Part shown: piece by piece, positions 32,328-44,033 of the stretch | How positions within the stretch are numbered: position 1 is the first letter of the stretch | Layout: each line of letters begins with the position of its first letter | NCBI GenBank assembly: GCA_002221725.1 | Contig: NJFT01000204.1 | Coordinates: 1 to 64,000 of the forward strand | Length of the DNA stretch: 64,000 nucleotides | From: Scedosporium boydii | Lineage: Eukaryota > Ascomycota > Sordariomycetes > Microascales > Microascaceae | Direction of reading: 5' to 3' | The notes under the pieces: generated by a model | The model's input: only the letters and a program-made list of their open reading frames with translations | What the model was told of the DNA's origin: nothing | Databases searched by the model: none | Translations under genes and position numbers: made by a program

Positions 32328-33021
32328 GAAAGAGAGAATAGCACTACACGTATTACTATCAATACCCTGCTTGAAGGCTGCAAGTAGAAATATTTCCTAT
32401 CTAGGACAGTCTACGAGCGAGCTTGAAATGTTTATAATACCTCGGCTGTGATTGATCAATTCGAACACGGAGATGGACTAGTCCTGTGATGAATGCGTGC
32501 ACCGCTCTTTGACAGGCGTCTTTTCAGACTCAGTCATGCATCTGCAAGTGATTCAAACGTTGAAACCTATTCAAGCCAACTGCGGTTGAGCTTGGCCCAC
32601 GTTGGGTAGCTTGATCGGCAAGAATGCGACCCCACGGGGAGCCGAAGAGTCCGGCCAAGTTCTTTTTAGCTTCACCGACGCGAGGGTGGAATCTGGGCGG
32701 TTTGGCGGCTGCCGGCCTGCATGGAACGATGTCGAGCCTGGATGATTGGATGAGATGCATCGATCTCTAGGAAGCATCTTCGATGCTGGCGAGTTAAGAA
32801 CGGATTAACCCCCCTTTCTGCTGGTTCCTCTCGGTGACCGATTTGAGACCCTTGTTCCTGCCCTTAACCTCAACCCTTGGCTTGTCAGCCATAGCGTCGT
32901 ATCCGTATTTCTTCAATGTTCTAGGCATTTTCGTTGCCGCTCTTGATAATATTAACTGCGTGTGCCATCCACAACGACAATACGACGCCGTTTGCAGGTT
33001 GACGAAAGAGTCTTGACAAAA

Positions 33022-33312
33022 ATGTCAGGCCCCAAGCGTCCAGACTCAACTCTCAATGACCACGATGTTGAGCATTTCACTCTGACTGGCCGCTGCTCGC
33101 AGTTCCATCAATTCCATAAACACCCAGATAAAGAGTTGGTTATGCCTGAGCTCTGCAAGACTTGCTCCCCAAACGCTCGTAATGGTCGCCAAGATGATGA
33201 TGGAAAAGTTCTAATATTGATACTGCAACGCTGCCTTCGGGGTCCGAATTCCTTCCGATTCCAACAGACCCCGAGGAGCCATGTGATCGACCCCCAAAAA
33301 ACCGCCGAATAA
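33022..33312 (+). CDS. possible small hypothetical protein
   Basis: A 96-residue frame starting MSGPKRPDSTLNDHDVEHF and containing LCKTCSP. It begins at a reasonable AAAATGTC context but shows no family likeness, signal peptide or membrane helix. It may be chance. Its only support is length and a plausible start. Confidence 0.2.
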   Translation: MSGPKRPDSTLNDHDVEHFTLTGRCSQFHQFHKHPDKELVMPELCKTCSPNARNGRQDDDGKVLILILQRCLRGPNSFRFQQTPRSHVIDPQKTAE

Positions 33313-33605
33313 ACTTGGAAATGGCCGACAACTGTCGAGTCAAAAATACCTCAGCGGACAGATGGATTGCAGTTCTCTAAGAAGCGGGGAGGATGCAAGT
33401 TGAAGTAAACGTTTGGGTAGGCTGGTGGTAATATTATTATGTCTCCAAAACCCCATATATATTATATAGACTCACTCGACCCTGGCCTCATTCATTCCTG
33501 AGACGCCTATCCTGAGACGCCTATCTCATAGACTACTAGATATCTCTGCAATTGGCCCCCACTATCTATTAGTTGTATTTTAATCTCGAAGAGTCAACCA
33601 TCACG

Positions 33606-34771
33606 ATGCGTCTCTCTCTCATTTCGTTGTTGGGGAGCTTTGCTGTGGGGAATGCCATGGTTCTGCCCGCCTCCGAGGCGCTCACTCCCAAAAGTTTCGT
33701 TCCTGGGAAAACTTTCGACAGATTTGTTCAGATCTGGCTTGAGAATCAAGACTTCTTGTTAGCTATTCTCAATTGTAAGTAATATCCTGCTCGGGCTGCA
33801 GACCTATGGTAGAAGACGAATGGCTGACTCGGAAAACCCAATAGCGGACCTGATCCACCTTGCCACAAAAGGGCGGCTCTTGACCAACTACAAAGCGATC
33901 ACCCATCCGTCCCAGGTAAGATTTTCGGAGCCCTCCATTAGCGGATGAAAGCTAAGTCGCTCAAATGTATCTAGCCCAACTATGTTGCTGCTATCGGGGG
34001 AAGCACCAACGGTGTGAACTCCAACGACGAGTACAACCTTGACCCCAGTGTCAAAACGGTGATCGATCTCCTTGAGGCCGGCGGGATCAGCTGGGCCACG
34101 TACCAGGAAGATTTGCCTTACTCGGGATTCACTGGATCGAGCTACGAACAATATCGCCGCAAGCATAAGTATGTCAGACTACTTCCAATTTAGTTATTTA
34201 GTGTGTAGATCTTTAACATGTTCCGTTCTATAGCCCTGTTATGTGCTACCAATCAATCACGGGCAATCCGAGCCGCCTCGAAAAGTCCAAGAACTTTACT
34301 ATGTTCTTCGATGATCTCAATAACGATGTGCTCCCTCAGTGGATATTTATTACTCCTGATATGAGTACGTGATACTAAAACACTCTACTTTCATCAGCTC
34401 CTTTTCTCTCTTTCTTTTCTACTATTTGAAAAGATCTAATTCGCTAATCCAACGTGCTTTCCACTATAGACAATGACGGCCACGATACTGGCCTTTCCTA
34501 CGGTGCTAAGTGGGCTCGCAACTGGATCACCCCTCTGCTCGACAATCCCAAATTCAACACCGACCGCACTCTCATCATCCTGACCTACGATGAGGGTGTC
34601 CTGGGTAACACTGTCTATGCCGTTCTCCTCGGAGGTGCCCTGTCCTCGAAGCAGATTCCCTCGGTTGACAACACGAAGTACAATCACTACAGTCTCATCA
34701 AGACCGTTGAGGAGAACTGGGGGCTTGGCAACCTCGGTAAGGGCGACGTCAGTGCCAAGGCCTTCTTCTAG
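33606..34771 (+). CDS. secreted acid phosphatase (phosphoesterase family)
   Basis: Five exons, 33606-33774, 33845-33915, 33975-34168, 34234-34364 and 34470-34771, with introns of 59-105 bases, all in phase, give 288 residues. A signal peptide (MRLSLISLLGSFAVGNAM) is followed by FDRFVQIWLEN, THPSQPNYVAAIGG, WATYQEDLPYSGF, PQWIFITPDMNNDGHDT and LTYDE, the ordered motifs of fungal acid phosphatases related to A. niger PhoA/PacA. The protein should be exported and release phosphate from organic esters. Compared with the family the segment after LTYDE is several residues short: a longer ExxTYxxxNRV loop is expected but only GVLGNT stands before VYAVLLGG. That loop lies near the metal site, so activity is uncertain. 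Confidence 0.87.
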
Positions 34772-35397
34772 TGCCAGATGTTGAGATTCGGGAACCCCGA
34801 AGAGCTATTGTAGACACCCCAGTTTTTGCATATGATGGGACGAAAGACTCGAGGTCCAGGCGTATAAAACGTCAGCAAGAATGGGGAAACTTGTACTGCA
34901 CGCTACTTCCCTTCGATTTACTACACCTTCTCTAGCACTACCTTGGTTTCTGGCAGAGCTCCTTGGAGTCCTTACTCGGTCTTTGCAGCCTTTTTTTTTT
35001 CTGGTACATGTTAATAAATATTACGAAATTGGTTTCTCTATGGTTGCCTCGGTGTGCGCCAGGATTAGCACATTGGGACTTTTAATTTATCAGTAATAGC
35101 AAATCAAGATGCCTGGACCGTCGTAGGAAGCCTTTATATGTGTCTTTATTTATTCTCAGTTGCAATACTTGGAGGTATAGGCCACTGGGAACTACTTACC
35201 TGTCACTTTCCCTGTTCCGGGTCTGTGTCATCCCAAAGCAGTGACATCAATGCCGCGGAAAACGGCCGTCTCCGTGGCATCAGAACATCAAGAACCACCA
35301 TTGGCCGAATGCCCTTGTGGATATTACCTCAGGCCGCCACTTTACACTCAAGGCCCGCGACTATTAGGTGGGTAGGATGAACTGTTCTAAGATTACA
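34772..35397. other. intergenic region
   Basis: No coding sequence recognised; 3' flanks of two convergent genes. Confidence 0.5.
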
Positions 35398-37495
35398 CTA
35401 TTTCTGAAGAATGCCCCCTCGGAATGACACCTCAGCCCTCATAGCCTCCACCGGGTCGATCTTGGCTATGTTTGTGCAATACCAATACATGCTTCTTGCG
35501 CTGAAATGCGCATCCCATCGTTTATTGAAGCCGTACATGAGACCTAGGACCACGCAGCCCGTGGCCCAGATTAGTAGCATCGACACCACCAGCATGGGCG
35601 GAACGCCTTTAGCGCCTTCAACTGGCACAAGTCGCGTCCAAGGTTCCGCCTCCGTTAAATTAGGGTGGGTCCATAAAGTGAATTCTCCAGCGCTGTGATG
35701 GTACATGAGTGAGAGCGCGGCGGCCTTATATGCCTCTTCGAGCGCCCACTGAAGGTCGAATAGATCTATCAGCCGAGCAGAGCGGTATAATGGGTATAAT
35801 TATCATACGTAGTTATATCCGTAGCATCAGCCGCTGCGTGAAGGGCGGCTCTCCAGTCTGGATTGGCGAGGTGGTCTTTGTTGGGTCCCTGGACGTCGAA
35901 ATATGAGATATCGGCTGGCAGCGATCCTTCCGTGACGTTTAGGGGCTGGTAATCCTCTGTTGGATCCACCTTGACATTGAGTCCTGGGAGAAGCATGGCC
36001 GCAACGGTATTTTCGAAGCGCGGGAGATCCATTGAATCCCCCTCCGTGTCGAAGTTGTCGGCACGGAAGTCACGAAAAGTGCCGGCGAAACCATCGATCC
36101 TGGCTACACCAGGCGAAGAGGAAGACCTGCACTGCACCGCAATACCCAAGAGTCGAATTTCGGGGGTTGGTAGCATATCTTCTTCGACCCCAGGTCCTCT
36201 AACCATCTTTTCTTCGATATCCAGCTCCCTTATGCTGTATTCTCGGAAGGTTTTCCAATCATGATCGAAGATTTCCACATCCCAGCCCCCATCCCCAGCA
36301 TCTTGCCAGAGGGCAAACTCGAGAATATCCTCCTCTTCCATGCCACGCCATGACTCCGCGGTATAGCTACGCTGGTCACTGCGAATGCTCGGGACTCCCT
36401 GACTAAGGGCCACTTCAGCCAATGGGTATCTCTTTTCCAGGTCGCCTTGGCCAGTGAGAACGGAGATGGTTGCATCGCCTTGGCCGGGTACATGATAGAA
36501 AATGTGAGGCGGTACGCCAGGCCTCATTGAGATGATGGGATCAGTTTCGTTGGCCAACCCCTCGACCTGCGCAATGTAGCTAATATAATCGCGGCCGAGG
36601 AGTTAACACGTAAGTCAAGTAATTGAAAATCAGAGCATCTGGTGACCCGTCGACAGTTGTACTTGACCATAAGGCCCCAGGTTTCACCAATAACGGGGAG
36701 CAGGGTTTGCGGAGGAAGAAAAATGGCATTTTCCGCATTGGAAGGTAACGGGTTCCCCCCAGTTATGTTGAAAATCTCGTTAGGGTGGTCCTGCTGCGAA
36801 TAGAATACTCCGTTCAGAGGAATGGTAGCTTTGTCCACGCCAGTCCAGATTTTAAAGGCAGCGTCGAGAAGTTCCGTGACATTTCGCTCATCGAAGCTCC
36901 GTGGATCGAGGGGGCCGGCGACATACACCGAAGAGACATCAACCACATCAACCCCAGCGGTGTTTCCCGTTCCCGGCTTGAACCCGTCAACAGTATCCAT
37001 AGTCAGGCCTGTAAGTGGAAACACCCAAGAAAATCCGCTCACAACAAATAGAGGAAGCCACGCCCGCGATATGGGCCTCGTCCCATCTTTACGTTTCTTC
37101 AATCCCCATCTTAAAGCATCGAACCAATCGCTAGGTTTACTCCACGACTTCTCTTTGTGCATCGCTATCTGGTCGATGCTCAATGCTCCAAATCTCGGCG
37201 TCATGAGCATGCCTGCTTCAACTCCTGCTAGAATATAATTGGAGGTGTTCATTGCCAGAGAGCCAATTACGAACCGTGACCACCAGAGATACAGACCGTC
37301 GGGGGTTGGTGAATTTTCATTCTGTTGTAAGTTTCTGGTGCGTAGAAACGTAATATATGTCCAAAGGAAGTAGGCAGCGATCATTGGTGGTATGGTAATG
37401 CAACTGATGGCTCGGATCCAGAAGCGCTTTCGGGGTGGTTCTTCTGGAATATCATTTGGTCGTACCGTACTGCATTCGCTCCTAGTCGATGACAT
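35398..37495 (-). CDS. fungal membrane protein of unknown function, frame broken
   Basis: Three same-strand coding blocks read as one protein of roughly 680 residues: 37495 to about 36590, about 36600 to 35769, and about 35800 to 35398. The N-terminal block has helices (FWIRAISCITIPPMIAAYFL, WSRFVIGSLAMNTSNYILAG, PLFVVSGFSWVFPLTGL), then an extracellular-type domain with N-glycosylation sequons, and near the C-terminus a last helix (MLVVSMLLIWATGCVVLGL). This is a common but unnamed fungal plasma-membrane architecture. At the first junction the frame changes around 36592-36600; an 83-base intron (GTACAA...TATTAG) would also join in phase. At the second junction, near 35770-35795, the frame moves from THYTALLG to LIDLFDLQWALEEAY with no usable intron, so at least one base seems lost. 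The start at 37495 (MSSTRSE) is preferred over 37558. Confidence 0.6.
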
Positions 37496-38418
37496 GTTAT
37501 GAGATAGGATTCGGTTGAGTGGCGTGTTGTTCAACGATGGTAAACCAGAGAGAAACACGACGAGAGGAGGAGAATTGGCTAACTCAGGAAACTCCTGCAG
37601 TACTCGAACGTGCAGATGTGCGCAAACTTAAAGAAGATAACACGGGCCTACCGCCTACCAACGGCGCGCGATGCATGGGTCTCAAGGCTCAGGTTTAATC
37701 AGGGGTATCGGTCCTCGTCCCGCTGTGGCGTCAGGCTGTACCTTGAGCCTGGTGCAGGAAAGCTGAAAAGATCCCGCGAAATTGTGCGAAAAAGGAAGGA
37801 AAGAATCTCCCACGAGTGTGAAATACACCGCCACGACTTTCCAGGTTATCGTTTAGTTGCCCTGATTTGTACTCGGCGCCGATAACCCTACCACACCCAA
37901 AAAGAAGGGTGGCACTAATTCGATTTCGCCAGACACACCCTTGCATCTGGGGTCGGGAGCTCGTATATTTTGGTCCTATGGTCAGCTAATTCCACAGCTT
38001 TTATTGTGGCGTTGATGGAAAGAGAGTACTGGAGGAGCTCATAAGCATATTTGGTTGTGACTATAGCCAGCAGCCACCTGATATCCAAAGCAATTGATAG
38101 CCTTGACACCCGTGGTGCTGCGCTGTTTGGTATGTATGAATCTCGCCAAGTTTGCAGAAAGCCATTATCCACCAGTAGTCTCTTGCCTCCTCAGGAGGAG
38201 GAACATCAGGTGAAAAAGCAATGTTTCCTCTAATCGTGGGGACTGATCCGTGACACTTTTTATTGGCAATCCGATAATACTGGGGCAGTGCACGTCAGGA
38301 GGATGATAAGACGAGCGGGGCTAACCGCGGCGTTCTAAAGTTTATGGACACTCGTCATGATCGGTTCCAAGGTATTGCTCAGATTTTAGATAGACCCTGG
38401 AATTTAGAAGTCTCCTTT
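37496..38418. other. intergenic region
   Basis: No gene recognised. An 85-codon minus frame at 37915-38172 has no family likeness. Confidence 0.45.
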
Positions 38419-39513
38419 CTACCTAGGTTGTAAATAAACTGCCTGGCTCTCCTCGGGCAAAGTCTTCCATCGGCGATATGCAACCCTCCGCACAATGCCC
38501 GGGTGAAGCTTCTGGAATTCACGTCGAATCTCATCATAATTTTCGTCCAGGAACCGAATAAACCCCATCTCTGCCATGGATATACCTTCGTCTACCATTT
38601 CACCTACGATATCCTCGGCGACAGAGACGATATCTTCAATCTTTGGTGTGAAGTGATCCCATCCTTGTTTTGAGCCAGATACCATCCCGTATAACTCTGC
38701 CCTCAGAGCTGCAACATATTCATTATACCGTGCCAGCCACTCCGCCTCTGGAATGAGCACCTCGGCATTGAGTTGTTTTACTCTTTCTCTGAATTGATTT
38801 GCACCTCCTCGTACGTCTGCTTGACATTGCTCCTCTCGCCTCGGTTCAACATGATCCTTGATGTATTGCTGCAATTCCGCATCTCGTCGCCCAAGATACC
38901 CGGGATCACTCAGGGCATAAAGAAATCCCGCCGTAAGGGCCCTTTGCTCGTCTTGTGATACCAGTAGGTCCTCTGGCCATTCACCATAGTTTATGGGGCC
39001 GCATCCCACCTCAACGGTCAGCCCAGCTTCAGGCTCGTGGAAGTTCGTCGCCAGGAGAGCCAGCGAATCATCACCAAGGACATCTAAGTCGTGGAGATTC
39101 GCGTTGGCAGCTTCAATCAGCTCGTCGACACTGGATAGCTCGCGCCTCGTCGCCTGTTCAATATTGGCGCGTACAATGTCCGGAGGAGGTCGTCCGAGTA
39201 GCGCGTTGCGGTAGGCATCGGGCAATGGAAACAAGGGGAAGGTCGGTGCTAGGCATTCGTGCGCCGCGTCCTCGGGAAGGCGGCACGGCCCAACAACTTG
39301 CAGAGATTTATCGGGAAGTCGACTTCTCCAGTATTCAATGTGTTTCTGTGATTCGGGATCCAGCCTGATCCATGAAACAGCGTCTTCGCCTTGAGATAAC
39401 CGTCGGTCGACAAACTCGGGAATACCAATGACTTGCAATAAATGCCCTGCGAGAGCCGAGCCGATAAGAAGAGATGTGGCCAGCGCAATGGATTTTGGGG
39501 ACGCTGCCTTCAT
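38419..39513 (-). CDS. hypothetical protein with N-terminal membrane anchor
   Basis: Intronless frame of 364 residues from the ATG at 39513 (MKAASPKSIALATSLLIG). The frame is open 132 bases further upstream to another ATG at 39645, but that extension has no coding character. The first ~25 residues form a signal peptide or anchor (SIALATSLLIGSALAGHLL). The rest is soluble, rich in charged residues and helical, with LLATNFHEPEAGLTVEVGCGPINYG in the middle and few cysteines. I do not recognise a family. It is probably membrane-tethered or secreted. Confidence 0.6.
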   Translation of the reverse strand: MKAASPKSIALATSLLIGSALAGHLLQVIGIPEFVDRRLSQGEDAVSWIRLDPESQKHIEYWRSRLPDKSLQVVGPCRLPEDAAHECLAPTFPLFPLPDAYRNALLGRPPPDIVRANIEQATRRELSSVDELIEAANANLHDLDVLGDDSLALLATNFHEPEAGLTVEVGCGPINYGEWPEDLLVSQDEQRALTAGFLYALSDPGYLGRRDAELQQYIKDHVEPRREEQCQADVRGGANQFRERVKQLNAEVLIPEAEWLARYNEYVAALRAELYGMVSGSKQGWDHFTPKIEDIVSVAEDIVGEMVDEGISMAEMGFIRFLDENYDEIRREFQKLHPGIVRRVAYRRWKTLPEESQAVYLQPR

Positions 39514-40090
39514 TTTGTATCTCGCTTCGCCCGCAATCATCCGGAGGGGGGTGAAAGAGAACAGAGTCAAGAGATCAAAATGAATGTTACAGCGACCAAT
39601 CTTGAACGAAATTAAACTAAGCCCCACAATGTTGGTTGCCTTCACATTGTTGCCTGCTGCGCCTCACCTTCAACAGATCCTTCTTCGTCTCACGAGCGTC
39701 TGCTGGTGATCAATTTTTACGGCCTGGAGCGCCTTATTCTTCGTCATTGGGCCAGATAATTTTTACTGACTGGGGTTTTTTTTTTCTTCTTCTTTTCGAG
39801 AAAAACCTCACTGATTTGTAGCATGAGCCAGAGATCATGCGCGATGGGAACGGGTAGGAAAGGAGTAAGTATTGCGTCTCTAGCTTGAGCGTGCCCATAG
39901 TAACGTAAGCTCGACTTAAGCTGCAGACATTTAAAGATGATATCACGTACGAAGTAGTTTCGTGTGGTTAGTAGTCAAGGTTTCCAACTCTACTTACTCA
40001 TACTGTTTCTAGTTTCATATATACCTCCATCCTGATCGTTTTAGGATGGACAGACAAAAAGGGACCAAAGAAAGAGAGAGCAAAAAAGAA
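39514..40090. other. intergenic region before tRNA gene
   Basis: No coding sequence recognised. Short T-rich tracts occur near 39777-39800. Promoter of the minus-strand hypothetical gene, and the 3' flank of the tRNA gene. Confidence 0.45.
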
Positions 40091-40171
40091 CGACAAGAAC
40101 AGGATTCGAACCTGTGCGGCCGAAGCCATGTGATTTCTAGTCACACCCATTAACCACTCTGGCATCTTGCC
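40091..40171 (-). tRNA. tRNA-Ser (anticodon AGA)
   Basis: An 81-base type II tRNA without intron. The seven-base acceptor stem pairs GGCAAGA with TCTTGTC (one G-U), followed by discriminator G. The anticodon stem TGTGA/TCACA encloses loop CTAGAAA, giving anticodon AGA, read as serine. The long variable arm GGCTTCGGCC is a perfect hairpin as expected for serine. The T arm ACAGGTTCGAATCCTGT is canonical. Confidence 0.93.
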
Positions 40172-41102
40172 GTGGTGGACCGCCACCTGGGATGGGGTAA
40201 TAAATTGGGATCGCAATCTCGCTGGCAGAAGGGTGGAGAACAAAATTAACGAAATTACAGGCCAGGGCGACAAGACTGCTCCGTAGGGAGGTGACGTCCA
40301 TTTAGCGCTTCCTTGTAAACAGGGACAAGTAGTTTTGATTTCTATCGACGAAGGTCTTTACCATTTTTGCCATCTACGGAATTGTCGGAGACTGTGGCGA
40401 CATCCTCACAGCTTCTTTGCCGCACCATTTATCCTGGCCTGGGGTGATGTTGTAGCGGGGAACGAAGGGACAGATTTCTTTGGTTGGGAGGTGGCGATTT
40501 GGAAGTCCTCACCCAGCTCGGTACTAAACTACGTACTCCGTAGTAATCTACTAAACTACGTACGCAGAGTATTATATTAGATTAGATTATCTACTCGGTA
40601 AACAGGAGATATTTCGTCCCTCTGATGCTGTTCTCGGTCTCGGAATTAATCTTCATCTGATGTCATCGCTTCATTTGTAAGAATTACTCAAGGACAAAAT
40701 TTGGGTACGAAGTACACCGGATCACGATCTTCTCCCAGTTCAGAAATCTATTAAACCCTTTTCGGCCACTTCTGCAATATTAAAGTTCCGATCGATCCAT
40801 CGAGGAGGTTAACGTTATCGCGGACTAAAAAATCGAGATTTATTACTAGTTGACTAATCCTCCTTTTTTTCTTCCTCTGCATCGCTCGACAACCAGGCTC
40901 ATCATGACACTCACTTCTCACCATCGCCTTTGCTCAGACGGTGTGCACACTCCTGGCAGCCGAAGCGCAGCCAGGCGACGAAACGACCCCTGAAGGATTT
41001 GGCTACTAGACTTACCTGCAGCCAGCTGCCGCCCCGCGACTGCTCCACTGGACCGATCGTTTATCACCGCCGCCCTCCCGACCATCGGCCGATCCCTCGA
41101 CA
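40172..41102. other. intergenic region with short direct repeats
   Basis: Holds the 5' flank of the tRNA and the promoter of the DUF2434 gene. Two copies of a 15-base direct repeat are at 40522 and 40549. No coding sequence recognised. Confidence 0.5.
40522..40563. repeat. 15-base direct repeat pair with internal inverted repeat
   Basis: TACTAAACTACGTAC occurs at 40522-40536 and 40549-40563. Between them ACTACG and CGTAGT form short inverted arms. The sequence resembles the ACTCCGTA-type words scattered through fungal intergenic DNA. Confidence 0.75.
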
Positions 41103-43110
41103 ATGGCGCGACCGGAACATACGGACGACATCGCCCCCGATGATAACTCCCAACCAGCCCGTCCTCCATTAGCGACTTCTACTCCACGCACCTCACGCGC
41201 ACCCTCGACCGCTTCGCTCCATACATCCGTCTACGAGGACGATGCGGGGCAAATACGCCGTGTCCCAAGCATTCGACTGCGACGCGGCTCGGCCACCATA
41301 CCCGGCCCCGTTGGACCCAACCTACCCGACTCCCAGCAGACAGATATTACCGCAGCCAACGATGAAACGCTTCGAAGGCGTCCACGTGCCATCTCGGCGC
41401 CAGAAGTGGCCATGCGGGAGTTCGGTCGGCCCCAGCATACTCGCCTTTCGACGGCGGCACAAACGCCAATGGCCATGCCGCGTCTGACAGAGGAAGGGCC
41501 TCGGCCCAGTATGGCGGAGATTACTCGAACTCTATCATCAAGCTCTCTACCGGCCACGCAGCCGCCTGCCGCGCGACTTTCGACGACTCCGGAAGAGCCG
41601 GACGGACGTGCCCTGCGTCGTGCGTTCCCGGGAATGCGAAGGCTGAGCAGATTCCTGCGCCCGGGACAGAGCATCGGTAACCTTGACACGCAGAGTCAGA
41701 ATGCCAATGAGGACAAAGAATTCAATGACAGTCTCATCGACTGGCTAGATGTTTTTGGTTTGTCCCCCGTCTATTGCCCCGCGTTAGCAATCGTCATGCT
41801 AATTTGCAAACGCAGATCCCGAAATTCAGACACTATCAACCTTGACAAATGTCCAGAATTCCCTTTTCGTGCCCGATCTAGGAAACCTCATCAACCGCCG
41901 ACCCACCTACGTGCTTTCAGACTACGAAGGAGGACCCCGACGGCCGGGCGCTGCTCCAGCACCGGAAGCTGAGCGCGTAAAGGAAGAGGAGGAGGAAAGA
42001 GAGGAGGAGGAACGTCCACGTCTAGAACGTCTCAGCTCTATAAGCTCCCGCCTAACGGAATCGCACTATGCCGCACTACCTCACGGCACCACTCTCGACG
42101 GGTGGACCGAGGCGCAGAAACTCGAGCTGGAAGATCGCGTGCGCCACATGCTACACTCCCGCCGGTCACGTTTTAAGCGCGGTCTGAAAGGGTTCGGCCA
42201 GTATGTCCGCACGCCGCTCGGTTTCTTCGTTACACTATACGCCATTCTCATTACCCTTTTCGGCCTGGCGTGGGTTCTTTTCCTTATTGGATGGATCTAC
42301 GTGGGTGAGAAACAGGTTTACACGATTCACATTATCGACAGCGTGCTTGTCGCCCTCTTCGCCATCGTAGGTGACGGGATGGCCCCTCTTCGGGCCATAG
42401 ATACCTACCATCTGATTTTCGTTGTGCACTACTCGCGTATGATCGAGAAGGCGCGAAAATGCAAAGACTCGGATCTTGAGATGGCGATGTCACCCCTCGA
42501 ATCACCAGACGGAAAGGAAACAAAGCCAGATATCGGCATTAATAATAACAGCAATGTGCAAACAGAACCACAACGATCGATTAGCCCTACGTCAGCGAGC
42601 CCTCGATCGACGAGCCCTATAACCGCTGCGAATGGATCTTCCGCCAATGTCAATAGCGACACTGCGGATCCAGCGAGCGAGGACTGTGCCAAGAAAACCG
42701 GCCGGGATCATGAAGGCGAAGCACTCGCATTAACACCCAAACAGCAAAAGAGCTTTTGTCACCATCAAAAGAAACTGGCCAAGTCACATAGCTTCTACAA
42801 GCCGGAGGAGACGTTCACACATTACGCTTTCCCTCTCAGCTACCTCATTGCCATCGTGGTTCTACTTGACTGCCACTCATGCCTGCAAATATCCCTCGGG
42901 GCAACTACGTGGGGCATTGACTATCACACACGCCCGGTCGCCATTACAACAGTCATCTTGTGCGTCAGCATCGCCTGCAATATTACGGCCGGATTGATGA
43001 TCAGCAGGGGTGATCGGAAGACGAGGAAGAAAGATGTTGTTGCGTTAATAGACCGGCAGAAGCTAACGGCTGCTGCAATTAAGAGAGTTGAGAAAAAGAA
43101 GAGTAGATGA
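41103..43110 (+). CDS. DUF2434-like integral membrane protein
   Basis: Two exons, 41103-41757 and 41816-43110, with a 58-base intron (branch GCTAAT), give 649 residues. The first ~330 residues are disordered, rich in Arg/Pro/Ser and then Glu. After the cytosolic helix come TLYAILITLFGLAWVLFLIG, HIIDSVLVALFAIVGDG and a segment YHLIFVVHYSRMIEKARK typical of DUF2434. A hydrophilic loop (~100 residues, with Ser-Pro repeats such as SPTSASPRSTSP) is followed by two C-terminal helices (FPLSYLIAIVVLLDCHSCL and TTVILCVSIACNITAGLMI). The role of the family is not known. The ATG at 41103 starts MARPEHTDD. Confidence 0.85.
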
Positions 43111-44033
43111 TGGTGTCGTCTCTCCAGCATATGTCTCCATTCTATATCTATTCTCCTGATTACATATCTTAGAATCATTTCACTTTCGTTTGTGAATTCG
43201 ATAGATGTGACAGTCAGTTTTGGGGAGAGCGTGGGGTTCGAGGTCACGACTCGGGGCTGCGGAATGCCAATGTCGGTGATACACCGAGGTCCCGCGTGCA
43301 GAGACCTTCATGCAGTCAATGTCTGCGGTCTACATCGGGACCATGGCGCAATTGACGGCGCGTGCCGTTCGCGGAGCGGGAGAACCGGCATCGTTCCGAG
43401 GAGAGATACGACGGCAAGGAGGGGAAAAGCTGCAAAAGAGGGCTTGGAAAACGCAGGTGAGAGGACGGTATCCAGTCAAGACCCCATGAGGAAGTATGGA
43501 GCGCTGCGAGGATGCAGGATTTCGGACAATAGGCCCGATTCGGAATAGCATGCCAATCCTTCCGATTACTGATCGTTAAAGGAAAGCCTCAACGTCAGCC
43601 CATTACTGAAGTATATAATGTAATTATCGCGAAGTTGCACTTGAACTCCTTCGTATTGCTGACAGAGGAAGCGGGGTGGACTCCTCCTACATCGGAGACG
43701 GAGCGGGAAAACTCGACTTATTCGGAATACGATAAGAATCCTTCTGGGGAGTATTTTAAAATCTCAAGTTCCAGGTTCCTAATGAATGTATTTACTGCAA
43801 AGAGAAGCTTGGTCGCAATTGGAGGCGGTGTAGACTCAAGGATTGACCTCATGATATGTAAAGGAAACTGAGAAGGAGTCATCCTTTCGAATAAGTGTAT
43901 ATATATGATCTCTTTCCTGCTTTCCCTGGAGTGCTTTCGAAGAGATCTTCGTTCCATTCTCATGCAAACTGTCATCTATCGGCCCAAAACCAGGTCATTC
44001 TTTGATTGACCTATCAAGTCCCCATTCAACACA
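43111..44033. other. intergenic region with TATA-like element
   Basis: No coding sequence recognised. A TATATATATG element at 43898-43907 sits 127 bases before the start of the secreted cysteine-rich protein. Confidence 0.5.
43898..43907 (+). promoter_or_regulatory. TATA-like element
   Basis: TATATATATG 127 bases upstream of the ATG at 44034, at a usual distance for a fungal gene with a short leader. Confidence 0.4.

Larger units (their letters stand above)
32064..33605. other. intergenic region with poly-T tract
   Basis: Contains the transporter promoter, the poly-T run, one weak candidate small gene at 33022 and an A/T-rich TATA-like stretch near 33454-33467 before the acid phosphatase. 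Two adjacent copies of CCTGAGACGCCTATC occur near 33497-33526. Confidence 0.45.

Noticed and set aside
31895..32383. Minus frame of 162 codons with a poly-Lys run
   Set aside because: It arises from reading the 40-base homopolymer and overlaps the transporter in a different frame.
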